DNA of 32,778 bases from Salinirussus sp. (GTDB lineage: Archaea > Halobacteriota > Halobacteria > Halobacteriales > Haloarculaceae). This document shows positions 22,732-30,981 of the stretch, piece by piece (positions within the stretch are counted from its first letter, which is position 1; every line of letters begins with the position of its first letter). The DNA lies in the NCBI GenBank assembly GCA_028275005.1, contig JAQCNN010000101.1, forward strand, positions 1-32,778, written 5' to 3'. The notes beneath the pieces were generated by a model. It worked only from the letters and a program-made list of their open reading frames with translations, did not search any database and had not been told where the DNA came from. The position numbers and the translations under genes were made by a program.

Positions 22732-24321
22732 ATGAGGATACTCGTCACCGACCCCATCGCCGACGCGGGGATCGACCGGCTCCGGACGGCCGGTCACGAG
22801 GTAGAGACGGCCTACGATATCGAGGGGGCGGCGCTCCACGAGGCGGTCGCGGACGCCAACGCACTGGTCGTCCGGTCGGGCACGACCGTCGACGCCGCGC
22901 TCTTCGAGGCGGCCCCCGACCTGGTGATCGTCGGCCGGGCGGGCATCGGGGTCGACAACATCGACATCGACGCCGCCACCGAACACGGGGTCATCGTCGC
23001 CAACGCCCCGGAGGGAAACGTCAGGGCCGCCGCCGAGCACACCGTCGCGATGGCCTTTGCGACCGCCCGGTCGATCCCCCAGGCCCACAACCGGCTCATC
23101 ACCGGCGAGTGGGCCAAAGGCGACTTTCTGGGGACGGAGGTCAACAACAAGACGCTGGGTATCGTCGGCTTTGGCCGGGTCGGCCAGGAGGTCGGCAAGC
23201 GACTGGCCTCGCTGGGGACCGACCTGGTTGTCTTTGACCCCTACATCAGCGAGGAGCGCGCCGAGCAGTTCGGCGCGACGCTGGTCGACGACCTCGACGC
23301 CTGCTTGGAGCGTTCCGACTTTCTCACGATTCACACGCCGCTGACGAGCGAGACCGAGAATATGGTCGGCGAGGCGGAACTCGCCAAACTCGGGGAGGGG
23401 TACGTGGTCAACTGCGCCCGCGGGGGGATCGTCGACGAGACAGCCCTCGCGGCAGCCGTCGAGGACGGCCCGCTGAAGGGGGCGGCTGTGGACGTCTTTG
23501 CCGAGGAGCCTGTCTCCCCGGACAGCCCCCTGCTCTCGGTCGACGACGTGATCGTCACACCCCACCTGGGTGCGTCGACGGAGGCCGCCCAGGAGAACGT
23601 CGCCGTCTCGACGGCCGAGCAGGTGCTCGCCGCCTTCGAGGACGAGCCGGTCGTGAACGCGCTGAACGCCCCCTCGGTCGACGAGAGCGCCTTTCCGGCC
23701 ATCGAGCCCTACATCGGGCTCGCGGAGACCGCCGCAAAGATCGCCGTCCAGATGTTCGACGACCGCGTCGAGCGCATCGAAGCCGCCTACGCCGGCGAGG
23801 TTGCCGAGGAGGACGTCGACCTGGTCACGGCGTCGGCGCTGAAAGGTGTCTTCCAGCCCCTCGAGTGGCAGGCCAACGCCGTCAACGCCCCGGGGATCGC
23901 CGAGGACCGGGGGATCGATGTCACCGAGACGAAGACCCGCCAGGCCGAGGACTTCCAGTCGCTGGTCACGGTGACGGTCGGCGACGAGGACCGCGAGGTC
24001 AGTGTCTGTGGCACCCAGTTCGCCGGCGGGGACTCCCGTATCGTCCGGATCGACGACTACCGGATCGACGCCATCCCTCACGGCCACATGCTCGCGGTCC
24101 GCAACGAGGACAGCCCCGGGGTCATCGGCTCTATTGGCACCACCCTGGGCGAGTACGACCTCAACATCGCCGGGATGTTCAACGGCCGCGAGACCATCGG
24201 CGGCGAGGCGCTGTCGGTGTACAACCTCGACCAGCCCGTCCCCGACGAGGTGCTCGCGGAACTCGAGACCGACGAGCGCGTCATGAAGACAACGTACATC
24301 TCACTCGACAACGGGGTGTGA
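22732..24321 (+). CDS. serA: D-3-phosphoglycerate dehydrogenase
   Basis: A 529-residue enzyme that oxidises 3-phosphoglycerate with NAD in the first step of serine synthesis. Residues 1-98 and 285-305 form the substrate-binding domain, and 99-284 the Rossmann domain with GFGRVG at 146-151 and Asp169 after the second strand. Catalytic candidates are R230 (NCARGGIVDE), E258/E259 and H278 (TPHLGAST). About 310-440 is the allosteric substrate-binding domain, and about 455-529 an ACT domain (MLAVRNEDSPGVIGSIGTTL) for serine feedback. It is therefore a type I, full-length PGDH. SerB in this window completes most of the route; the aminotransferase is not here. Confidence 0.96.
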   Translation: MRILVTDPIADAGIDRLRTAGHEVETAYDIEGAALHEAVADANALVVRSGTTVDAALFEAAPDLVIVGRAGIGVDNIDIDAATEHGVIVANAPEGNVRAAAEHTVAMAFATARSIPQAHNRLITGEWAKGDFLGTEVNNKTLGIVGFGRVGQEVGKRLASLGTDLVVFDPYISEERAEQFGATLVDDLDACLERSDFLTIHTPLTSETENMVGEAELAKLGEGYVVNCARGGIVDETALAAAVEDGPLKGAAVDVFAEEPVSPDSPLLSVDDVIVTPHLGASTEAAQENVAVSTAEQVLAAFEDEPVVNALNAPSVDESAFPAIEPYIGLAETAAKIAVQMFDDRVERIEAAYAGEVAEEDVDLVTASALKGVFQPLEWQANAVNAPGIAEDRGIDVTETKTRQAEDFQSLVTVTVGDEDREVSVCGTQFAGGDSRIVRIDDYRIDAIPHGHMLAVRNEDSPGVIGSIGTTLGEYDLNIAGMFNGRETIGGEALSVYNLDQPVPDEVLAELETDERVMKTTYISLDNGV

Positions 24322-24451
24322 GCCACGGGCTCGACCCGTGCCTCGCCCCCGTCGGTCCCACTGGCGGTCGGGCCGCCCGTGCTGTTGACAGGCTGGATGA
24401 CCCGACCCGGACAGCAGGGGCGTCGCCCCCGCAGGCCGGACGACCCCCTGG

Positions 24452-24458
24452 ACATATT
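24452..24458 (+). promoter_or_regulatory. TATA-like box of 69-residue gene
   Basis: ACATATT ends 23 nt before ATG 24482 and is the only AT-rich motif in the GC-rich spacer after serA. Confidence 0.5.
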
Positions 24459-24481
24459 GGTCAGGACGACCTACGGCCGGC

Positions 24482-24691
24482 ATGGGACTGCGCGACCGGA
24501 TCCTCGACTACATCGCGAAGGTGTTCATGCCGGTCCCCGACCACCCCGCCCGCGGTGGGATGACCGGCGAACTGACCGACGGTGACGAGACCGAGGACGG
24601 CGGCGAGAGCGAGGACACAGCCGAGCGGCCGACGGACGCGGACCGGCCGGCCGGGGCGGACGCTCCGGAGACGACAGACGAAACCGGCTAA
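24482..24691 (+). CDS. Small acidic hypothetical protein (69 residues)
   Basis: The first 20 residues (MGLRDRILDYIAKVFMPVPD) form a likely amphipathic helix. HPARGGMTGELTDG follows, then a disordered tail of Asp, Glu, Thr and Gly. A TATA box at the leaderless distance supports expression. I do not recognise the family. The layout, a short helix plus an acidic tail, suggests peripheral membrane binding or a protein partner. It is convergent with thrC. Confidence 0.65.
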   Translation: MGLRDRILDYIAKVFMPVPDHPARGGMTGELTDGDETEDGGESEDTAERPTDADRPAGADAPETTDETG

Positions 24692-24723
24692 TCCTGCCGT
24701 TCACCGACGCCCGGCGGCGTGGC

Positions 24724-25983
24724 TCAGTCACCCAGGTGGGCGAGCACGCCTTTGGTGTCCCCGGGCACGGGCTCGGGCTCGCTCCCGGCCTCGACGGCCG
24801 CGGCCGGGTCCTTCAGCAGGTGACCGGTGGTGAGACAGACGACCTGTTCGTCGGCGGATACGACGTCCTGTTCGCGGAGCTTCCGGACACCGGCGACCGA
24901 GGCGGCGGAGGCCGGCTCGACGCCGACACCCTCCTCCGCGAGGTCGCGCTGTGCGGTCTGGATGGCCTCGTCGGTGACCGCAACGGCCGTCCCGCCGGTC
25001 GCCCGGATCCCCGGCAGCGCCTTCGGGGCGTTGACGGGGTTCCCGATCCGGATCGCCGTTGCCTTCGTCTCGACGTCCTCCCAGCGTTCGGTCTCCTCCC
25101 AGCCGTGTTCGATGGCCTCGACCATCGGCGCGGACCCTGCGGCTTGGACGCCCGTCAGCGCGGGCACCTCCTCTTCGGTGAGCGCGCCGCTTCGGACCAG
25201 CTCCCGGAAACACTTGTACAGCGCCGCGGTGTTGCCGGCGTTGCCAACCGGGAGGACGATCCGGTCCGGATAGGCGCCCTCCTCCCTGTGGAACTGCTCC
25301 AAGACCTCGAGCCCGATGGTCTTCTGTCCCTCGAGCCGGAAGGGGTTCAGCGAGTTCAGGAGGTAGACCTCCCCCCGCTGGGCGAGGTCCTGGACGATGT
25401 CGAGACAGGTGTCGAAGTTCCCGTCCACCTCGAGAATGCGGGCGCCGTGGAGGCTGGCCTGGGCGACCTTTCCCGCCGCGACCTTCCCCTGTGGGAGGAG
25501 CACGAGCGTCTCCATGTTGCCGCGGGCGCCGTAGGCCGCAAGCGCCGCGGAGGTGTTGCCAGTCGACGCGCAGGCCAACCGGTCGACCCCGACCTCCTTT
25601 GCGACGCGGACGCCAACGGTCATCCCGCGATCCTTGAACGACCCGGTGGGGTTCATCCCCTCGTGTTTCACCCGGAGACGGTCGAGCCCGGTCTCGGCCT
25701 CCAGCCCGGGTACGTTGTGGAGTTGCGTGTCACCCTCGGGCAGTGAGACCCCCTCCTCGAAGGGGAGGGCGGCAGCGTACCGCCAGACGCCCCGACGGTC
25801 GTCCCGGAAATCCGCCCAGGTGGGCAGGTCGGCGTAGCGGACCTCCAGTAGCCCCTCACAGTCATCACAGGTGTAGCGCACCTCCTCGAAGGGTGGGAAC
25901 GTCTCGCCACACTCGATACAGGTGAGCCAGGCGCCATTCGCGGCGGCGGCGGGCTCCGCGCTGGTAAGCCGGAGGTCAGCCAT
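24724..25983 (-). CDS. thrC: Threonine synthase
   Basis: A 419-residue PLP enzyme that converts O-phosphohomoserine to threonine. An N-terminal zinc ribbon (C22, C25, C39, C42) is typical of the archaeal class. The PLP lysine is K117 in NPTGSFKDRGM, and the phosphate-binding loop is in LPVGNAGNTAAL. STGNTSAALAAYGARG and TTGHLLKDP complete the fold II signature. A TATA-like box at 26008-26014 favours ATG 25983 over the in-frame ATG further upstream. It is convergent with the 69-residue gene and 81 nt from the start-distal end of the winged-helix gene. Related enzymes (cysteate or diaminobutyrate synthases) share the fold but are less likely. Confidence 0.93.
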   Translation of the reverse strand: MADLRLTSAEPAAAANGAWLTCIECGETFPPFEEVRYTCDDCEGLLEVRYADLPTWADFRDDRRGVWRYAAALPFEEGVSLPEGDTQLHNVPGLEAETGLDRLRVKHEGMNPTGSFKDRGMTVGVRVAKEVGVDRLACASTGNTSAALAAYGARGNMETLVLLPQGKVAAGKVAQASLHGARILEVDGNFDTCLDIVQDLAQRGEVYLLNSLNPFRLEGQKTIGLEVLEQFHREEGAYPDRIVLPVGNAGNTAALYKCFRELVRSGALTEEEVPALTGVQAAGSAPMVEAIEHGWEETERWEDVETKATAIRIGNPVNAPKALPGIRATGGTAVAVTDEAIQTAQRDLAEEGVGVEPASAASVAGVRKLREQDVVSADEQVVCLTTGHLLKDPAAAVEAGSEPEPVPGDTKGVLAHLGD

Positions 25984-26007
25984 TACCGGGGCGACGGTCT
26001 GAGCGGG

Positions 26008-26014
26008 CAAAAGT
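26008..26014 (-). promoter_or_regulatory. TATA-like box of thrC
   Basis: ACTTTTG on the minus strand ends 25 nt before ATG 25983. Confidence 0.5.
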
Positions 26015-26064
26015 GGGACGGTTGCGTGCCGGCCGACCGTACCCCCGCGAGACCGGGGGCAGGC

Positions 26065-26460
26065 TCAGCCGTCGGGAACCGACTCGGGCCCGAACTCGTC
26101 GATCCGTTCGTGGACGTAGGCGGTCCACTGGTCGAGTGTCTCGTGCATCAGCTCACGGGCCTCCGGCAGCGGGGTTGCGGTGTACTGGTAGACGTGCCCG
26201 CCGTCGTCGAGTAACCGGCGCTCCCGGCCGGCGAGTTCCTTCTCCCGGAGTGTCGACAGCGACCGGTTGACGTTCGACCGGTCCCGTTCGAGCCGGTCGG
26301 CCAGCTCGGCGACGGTGCTCCCTGGCGCCTCGAGCAGGACCAGATAGGTCCGGACCTCGTGGTCCTGGACGTTGAACACACAGGCCAGCACGTCCGCAAA
26401 CCCCGGCTCGTTGTCCAGCATGAGCTCGCGGAACCGCTTTGGGGAAGGCTCGCTCTCCAT
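26065..26460 (-). CDS. Winged-helix transcriptional regulator (TrmB/MarR-like)
   Basis: A 131-residue DNA-binding protein. The winged helix spans about 37-97: VRTYLVLLEAPGSTVAELADRL, a recognition helix with RDRSNVNRSLSTLREKEL, then a wing LLDDGGHVYQYTATP. The C-terminal helix (ARELMHETLDQWTAYVHERI) is a probable dimerisation helix. No ligand domain is attached, so it resembles the short haloarchaeal TrmB-like regulators. An excellent TATA box (ATTTATT on this strand, 26484-26490) gives a leaderless start at ATG 26460. It is upstream of thrC on the same strand with an 81-nt gap, but thrC appears to have its own promoter. Target unknown. Confidence 0.85.
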   Translation of the reverse strand: MESEPSPKRFRELMLDNEPGFADVLACVFNVQDHEVRTYLVLLEAPGSTVAELADRLERDRSNVNRSLSTLREKELAGRERRLLDDGGHVYQYTATPLPEARELMHETLDQWTAYVHERIDEFGPESVPDG

Positions 26461-26765
26461 ACCTCATATTCGCGTTTCATCGGAATAAATAGCCGTGGTA
26501 CCCGGCCTCCACCTGTCGCCGGCGACTCACCCCCGACCGGCTTACCCCTGGCCTTCGAGACACTCGTGTCTCCCCTCGGCGGAGCCATGAGTGTGCAGCC
26601 GTGTGGGGCCCACAGTGCTAAATCCCGCCCTCCCGGCGCAGGGTCCCGGTGTGTCCCGAGCCGGAAACCCCCGTGTTCGCCAGGACCCGCCGGCCCGAAC
26701 CCTGACCTGCCCGCTGTTGCTGTCCGACGGCCGTCAACCGACCGGGTGACCGCCTCAGTAGCCTG
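26461..26765. other. Intergenic region, no gene seen
   Basis: It separates the stop of the oxidoreductase fusion from the start of the winged-helix gene, both on the minus strand. It holds the TATA box of the winged-helix gene (26484-26490) and a perfect 7-bp palindrome (GAGACAC 26557-26563, GTGTCTC 26566-26572). Frames that stay open are Pro/Arg/Ser-rich and lack haloarchaeal character. Confidence 0.5.
26484..26490 (-). promoter_or_regulatory. TATA box of winged-helix regulator
   Basis: ATTTATT on the minus strand ends 24 nt before ATG 26460, a textbook leaderless arrangement. Confidence 0.65.
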
Positions 26766-28763
26766 TCACCGCTCGAAGGCCGGGTCGCGCAGTGACCCGA
26801 CCTGTCCCATCGCCTCGGCCGGGAGCCGTCGGCTCCCGGCGGCCAGGTTCGCGACCAGGTGGTCCGGGTCCGTGCTCGATGGGATCGGGACGACACCACG
26901 GGTGACAGCCCAGGCTATGACGACACCTGCCGGCGAGAGCCCCTCCTCCTCCCCGACCGCCGCCAGGACCGGCTCCTCGAGCAGCCCTGGCGCCGACAGC
27001 GGGGAGTGGGCGACGACCCTGATCCCCCGGTCGTGACAGAACTCGACGAGTTCGGGCCGGGGCTGGTAGGGGTGGACCTCCACCTGGACCAGCGCCGGCG
27101 GGACGGAGCCGGTCCGGAGCACCGTCCGGAGCTGGTCGACCGAGACGTTACACACCCCGAGGGTGCGTGCCCACCCGCGCTCGTGGACGGCTTCGAGATT
27201 CTCCCAGGCTTCGGCCAGTGACACGTCCGCCGTCACCGGCTCGCCGTCGGCGTCCGTCGGGAACGTGAGCGCCTCCTGGCGCTCGACCGGCTGTTCGGCC
27301 AGCCGCTCCAGGGCACCCTGGTGGGCCCACGCCGCCGGCCAGTGAAGCGAATAACAGTCGAGCGTCTCGACCCCGAGCTCCTCGCGGCTACCCGCACACG
27401 CCTCGAGCAGGTGCTCACGACGGTGATTCGTCCGCCAGACCTTCCCGAGCACGAAGAGGTGGTCGCGGTCGGGTGTCCCGGGCGCCGCCAGCAGGTCGCC
27501 GATCCGGTGTTCGTTGCCGTACAGCTCCGCGGAGTCAAGCAGCCGGTAGCCCGCGTCGAGCGCCTGCGCGATGGAGTCGACCCGGTCGACGTACTCCTCG
27601 CCACGGTACCGCGAGCAGCCGAGACCGACCGGCGGGAGCCGGATAGCGGCGTCCCGGCCGGGCGGGCCGTCCCTGTCACCGTTTGCCGCTGCGTGTCGCC
27701 CGTTGCCCGCCGGCCGACCGACCGGTGCGGGCACCGGGTCGGCGGTCGCGCCGTGCCCGTCGACGGCGACCGGCTCGCCGGTCTCCGCCGCCCGCTCGAT
27801 GGCGTTACACACCGCGACGATGTGAGAGGCCCGGCGCCCGCCGGCTCGCGGCGGGTCGCCGGCGGCGATAGCTGTCGCGAACGCCTCGACGGCGTCGAGG
27901 CGGTCCCGCTCGGTCGGTGGGGCCTGTGGCGGGACCGGGGTGTAGCCTCGGCCGGCGCGGCCGAACTGGACGGTGTCGCGGTCGGTCCCGAGGGCGCCGG
28001 TGTCGCCGAGGTAGACGGAGCCGTCGTCGCCGTGGAACTCGAGCCCGTAGAACTCCCGGGCACGGTGGGGGACGTAGAGGCTAGCACTCAGCCGGGCGAC
28101 CGGCCCGCCGGCAAAGGCAAGCGTCGCCTCGATGTGACTCGGCGCCGACGGCGTCCGGTCCTCACGGTCAGGCCACACATCGAGGCTGTCGGCGGTTCGG
28201 ACCCGCTCGACGGGGCCGAACCACGCGACCAGCAGCGCGAGGGGGTAGACACCGCCGTCGTACAGCGGCCCAACCTCCAGAAAGGACGCCGGCCGGTCGT
28301 GCCACTCGGTGACCCGGCCAACGTGGGCGTGTGCGTAGCAGAGCCGGACCGTCCCCGTCCGCCCGTCGGCGAGTGTGCGGCCGGCGAGCCGCTGGGCGGG
28401 GCCGACGGCCGGCGCACACGCCAGCCCGAGACCGCGACGGCGGGCGGTCGCGACCAGTTCCCGCGCGCGGTCGGCATCCAGCGCCAGCGGTTTCTGTGAG
28501 TAGACGTGGCGGCCGGCGGTCAGTGCCTGTTCGGTCACGGCCGCGTGGGCCGCGTGCCCGGTCAGATTCACCACCACCGGGGCGTCGACCGTCGCCAGCG
28601 CCCGGTCGAGGTCGGTAAACTCGCGGGCGCCGTGGTCGCCGGCCAGTGCCGCTGCGCGCTCCGGGTCGAGGTCACAGACGCCCGCCAGCGAGAGCGGGCT
28701 CTCCGCGAGCCCCGCCGCGTAGTCGGCCGCGACTGCGCCGGCCCCGACAAACAGACAGTTCAC
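26766..28763 (-). CDS. Gfo/Idh/MocA oxidoreductase fused to aldo/keto reductase
   Basis: A 665-residue protein with two complete oxidoreductase modules. Residues 1-335 are Gfo/Idh/MocA-type: GAGAVA 7-12 in the Rossmann motif, and K91 in SQKPLALD, where the usual EKP is QKP. The substrate domain is near 125-320 (GPLYDGGVYPLALLVAWFGP). A Pro/Gly/Ala-rich linker (about 345-385) leads to an aldo/keto reductase. Its tetrad is intact: D410, Y415 (LLDSAELYGNEH), K441 (VLGKVWR) and H474 (SLHWP). Residues 600-645 carry the SPLSAPG and PSSTDPDHLVANL cofactor segments. Two NAD(P)-linked steps on a sugar or cyclitol are plausible. GTG 28763 is chosen because ACTTATG (28788-28794) lies 25 nt upstream; ATG 28790 overlaps that box. 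Confidence 0.88.
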   Translation of the reverse strand: MNCLFVGAGAVAADYAAGLAESPLSLAGVCDLDPERAAALAGDHGAREFTDLDRALATVDAPVVVNLTGHAAHAAVTEQALTAGRHVYSQKPLALDADRARELVATARRRGLGLACAPAVGPAQRLAGRTLADGRTGTVRLCYAHAHVGRVTEWHDRPASFLEVGPLYDGGVYPLALLVAWFGPVERVRTADSLDVWPDREDRTPSAPSHIEATLAFAGGPVARLSASLYVPHRAREFYGLEFHGDDGSVYLGDTGALGTDRDTVQFGRAGRGYTPVPPQAPPTERDRLDAVEAFATAIAAGDPPRAGGRRASHIVAVCNAIERAAETGEPVAVDGHGATADPVPAPVGRPAGNGRHAAANGDRDGPPGRDAAIRLPPVGLGCSRYRGEEYVDRVDSIAQALDAGYRLLDSAELYGNEHRIGDLLAAPGTPDRDHLFVLGKVWRTNHRREHLLEACAGSREELGVETLDCYSLHWPAAWAHQGALERLAEQPVERQEALTFPTDADGEPVTADVSLAEAWENLEAVHERGWARTLGVCNVSVDQLRTVLRTGSVPPALVQVEVHPYQPRPELVEFCHDRGIRVVAHSPLSAPGLLEEPVLAAVGEEEGLSPAGVVIAWAVTRGVVPIPSSTDPDHLVANLAAGSRRLPAEAMGQVGSLRDPAFER

Positions 28764-28787
28764 ACCACCCACCCGGGGCGCCAAACG

Positions 28788-28794
28788 CATAAGT
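28788..28794 (-). promoter_or_regulatory. TATA box deciding the start of the oxidoreductase fusion
   Basis: ACTTATG on the minus strand ends 25 nt before GTG 28763. The competing ATG (28788-28790) is inside this element, so the GTG is the better start. Confidence 0.55.
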
Positions 28795-28858
28795 GCCGCC
28801 GCCGAGCCGAGAGAGCTTTGCGCTTGCCGCCACAACTGCTCGTGTGCGAGAACAGGGT

Positions 28859-29731
28859 ATGGGACTGCTCGGGACGGCCTACCTCCGGGCGCTACAGGCT
28901 GTTGGCCGCCGCCTCCCCTACGGAACCAGCGTCTACGAGCGCGAGTGGGACGTGTTGGTCGTCCTGGACGGCTGCCGGGTCGACACGCTCCGGCGGGTCG
29001 CCGCCGACGTCTCGGCGGTCGGCGAGGTCGGCGCGGTCCGGTCGGTCGGGTCGTCCTCATCGGAGTGGCTAGAGCGGACCTTCGACCCCGCGCGGGCCCC
29101 GGTCGACCGGACGGTGATGGTGACGGGCAACACCTGGACCGACCGGTATCTCGACGCCACGGCCTTCGCCGCGCTCGACGAGGTCTGGAAGTACGCCTGG
29201 GACGAGGAACACAACACGGTGCCGGCGCGGGCTGTCACCGACCGTGCGGTGGCGACCGCCCGCGAGCGCGACCCCGACCGGCTGGTCGTCCACTACATGC
29301 AGCCCCATCACCCGTTCGTCCCGGACCCGCTCGCCAGCGACGACGGCCTCACCAGAAGCGGTGCGGCGAGCAGTGACACCAACCCGTGGGTGTTACTCCG
29401 CCGCGGCGAGGTGTCAGCCGAGCGCGTCCGGACGGCCTACCGCGCGAATCTCCGGTACGTGCTGGCGGAGGTGGCAACCCTGGTCGAGAACGTCGCCGGC
29501 CGGGTGGCTATCACGGCCGACCACGCCAACCTGTTCGGGGAGTGGGGGCTGTACGGTCACCCGATGCACACCCCGGTGCCCGCGCTGTTGCGGGTCCCCT
29601 GGGCCGAGACCACGGGCGAGGACCGCCGGACCCGCGACCCCGACCACGAACCGCCGGAGCCGCTCCCGGTCTCCCGGGTCTACGGCGGCAGTGACCGCGA
29701 CCGACTGGCCGCGCTCGGGTATCTCGGATAG
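28859..29731 (+). CDS. Alkaline phosphatase/sulfatase superfamily protein
   Basis: A 290-residue protein related to the haloarchaeal sulfatase-like hydrolases. Conserved metal-site segments are VLVVLDGCRVDTLR (D37), VVHYMQPHHPF (about 143-153), ITADHANLFGEWG (D221, H222) and LYGHPMHTPVPALLRVPW (H234). It ends with the family-typical RDRLAALGYLG. It is shorter than true sulfatases (450 or more) and lacks a signal peptide or transmembrane helix, so it probably works in the cytoplasm. Cys39 sits two residues after the metal Asp as in relatives, but the nucleophile is not certain. ATG 28859 is the best start; no strong TATA box is seen. It is divergent from the oxidoreductase fusion. Substrate unknown; an S-layer or polysaccharide precursor is possible. 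Confidence 0.8.
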   Translation: MGLLGTAYLRALQAVGRRLPYGTSVYEREWDVLVVLDGCRVDTLRRVAADVSAVGEVGAVRSVGSSSSEWLERTFDPARAPVDRTVMVTGNTWTDRYLDATAFAALDEVWKYAWDEEHNTVPARAVTDRAVATARERDPDRLVVHYMQPHHPFVPDPLASDDGLTRSGAASSDTNPWVLLRRGEVSAERVRTAYRANLRYVLAEVATLVENVAGRVAITADHANLFGEWGLYGHPMHTPVPALLRVPWAETTGEDRRTRDPDHEPPEPLPVSRVYGGSDRDRLAALGYLG

Positions 29732-29842
29732 CCACAGGTTTTAGTGACAGACCCTCCTGGTTTGCGCCGTGTATTTGAAGGGCTCGCGCCTGTACGCTCG
29801 CTGTCCGGAGACGCTGTACCGCCCTGGAGGTCAGTGCCCGCG

Positions 29843-30847
29843 ATGACCGCCCGCTCGCTGTACTTCTCCGAGCCGGAGTCGGTGACCGTCCGCGAGCGGC
29901 CGGTGCCCGACCCCGGCCCCGGCGAGGTCCGGGTTCGGACCGAGCTATCCGCGGTCAGCCCGGGCACCGAGCTGCTGGTCTACCGGGGGGAGGTCCCCGG
30001 GTCGATGCGCGCCGACGAGACTATCGACGCGCTCGGGGGGACACTCTCCTATCCGCTGCAGTACGGTTACGCCGCCGTCGGGCGGGTGACGGCACTCGGT
30101 GAGGGGGTCGAGGAGTCCTGGCTCGACCGCCAGGTGTTCTCGTTCAACCCCCACGAGAGTCACTTCCTCGCCGAGCCGGCGGACCTCGTCGCGACGGACC
30201 TGCCGACCGAGCGGGCGCTCCTGCTCCCAAACGCCGAGGCGGCGGTCAGCTTCGCGATGGACGCCCGCCCCCGGCCCGGTGCCAGGGTCACCGTCTTTGG
30301 GCAGGGGGCGGTCGGACTGTTGACGACAGCCATCCTCGCCGAGTTCCCCCTCGCGGAGTTGGTGGCCGTCGACCGGGTGCCCGAGCGCCGCGAGCAGGCC
30401 CGGGCGTTCGGCGCCGACCGCGCTGTCCCGCCGGCCGAGGTGGAGGCGACCGTCGACGACGACGGCGCAGACGTCGCGGTCGAACTCTCGGGCTCGCCGG
30501 CGGCGCTGAACGACGCGATAGCGACGACCGGCTACGCCGGCCGGGTGGTCGTCGGCTCGTGGTACGGCACCAAGCCCGCCGAACTCGACCTGGGTGGGCG
30601 CTACCACCGCAGCCACATCCGGGTGCGCAGCAGCCAGGTCAGCCGGGTCGACCCCGACCACGCCGACCGGTGGGACAAGGACCGCCGGCTGGCGTACGTC
30701 CGCTCCTGGCTGGGCGATGCCGACGCCGACCTCCCGGCGCTGTTGACCCACCGTGTCCCCGTCGAGGAGGCCGCGGACGCCTACGCCATGCTCGAGAACC
30801 GCGAGGACGGCGCCATCCAGGTGGCGTTCACCTACGACCGGGACTGA
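29843..30847 (+). CDS. Medium-chain dehydrogenase (zinc-ADH fold) without cysteines
   Basis: A 334-residue MDR-superfamily oxidoreductase. The GroES-like domain is at 1-125, and the Rossmann domain carries GQGAVG at 153-158. D177 follows the second strand (LVAVDRVPERRE), suggesting NAD preference. The position of the catalytic zinc Cys is replaced by SAVSPGTEL (36-44), and the whole protein contains no cysteine. The classical catalytic and structural zinc sites are therefore absent. This resembles the BchC-like and related 'zinc-binding dehydrogenase' groups annotated in haloarchaea. ATG 29843 fits the family N-terminus (SLYFSEPESVTVRE). The longer upstream frame is not family-like. The promoter is unclear; GTGTATTTGA near 29768 is a candidate. 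Confidence 0.85.
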   Translation: MTARSLYFSEPESVTVRERPVPDPGPGEVRVRTELSAVSPGTELLVYRGEVPGSMRADETIDALGGTLSYPLQYGYAAVGRVTALGEGVEESWLDRQVFSFNPHESHFLAEPADLVATDLPTERALLLPNAEAAVSFAMDARPRPGARVTVFGQGAVGLLTTAILAEFPLAELVAVDRVPERREQARAFGADRAVPPAEVEATVDDDGADVAVELSGSPAALNDAIATTGYAGRVVVGSWYGTKPAELDLGGRYHRSHIRVRSSQVSRVDPDHADRWDKDRRLAYVRSWLGDADADLPALLTHRVPVEEAADAYAMLENREDGAIQVAFTYDRD

Positions 30848-30926
30848 TACTGCTGGCTGTAACTGCCCGAAGATATCCGCGACCCCGGGGTCGTGAAATT
30901 CCTCACAGACGTACAGCCGGCAGTAT
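30847..30926 (+). repeat. Nested inverted repeat between dehydrogenase and PTPS-like genes
   Basis: ATACTGCTGGCTGTA (30847-30861) pairs with TACAGCCGGCAGTAT (30912-30926). The 15-bp stem has one mismatch that would be a G-U pair in RNA. In the 50-nt interior lies the perfect 14-bp palindrome CGACCCCGGGGTCG (30880-30893). The left arm starts in the stop codon of the dehydrogenase gene, and the right arm ends 24 nt before the TATA box of the next gene. It could be a terminator, an RNA regulatory structure or a protein-binding site. Confidence 0.7.
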
Positions 30927-30949
30927 GAGACGCCCCCGGTCGACCGGAG

Positions 30950-30956
30950 ATTTAGG
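30950..30956 (+). promoter_or_regulatory. TATA-like box of PTPS-like gene
   Basis: ATTTAGG ends 26 nt before ATG 30982 and decides between it and the in-frame ATG at 30970. Confidence 0.5.
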
Positions 30957-30981
30957 TAGCCGGAGCCCGATGTATTCAGGG

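Noticed and set aside
22426..24087. Long leftward open frame antisense to serA
   Set aside because: It is a mirror of serA, which is fully recognisable. It would also cover the strong promoter of the 55-residue gene.
24324..24340. CACGGG-CTCGA-CCCGTG hairpin after serA as a terminator
   Set aside because: It has no T-run, and short GC stems are frequent by chance in this DNA.
26557..26572. Perfect palindrome GAGACAC-TC-GTGTCTC
   Set aside because: The 2-nt loop is too small for an RNA hairpin, and it has no position relative to a promoter or gene end that suggests a function.
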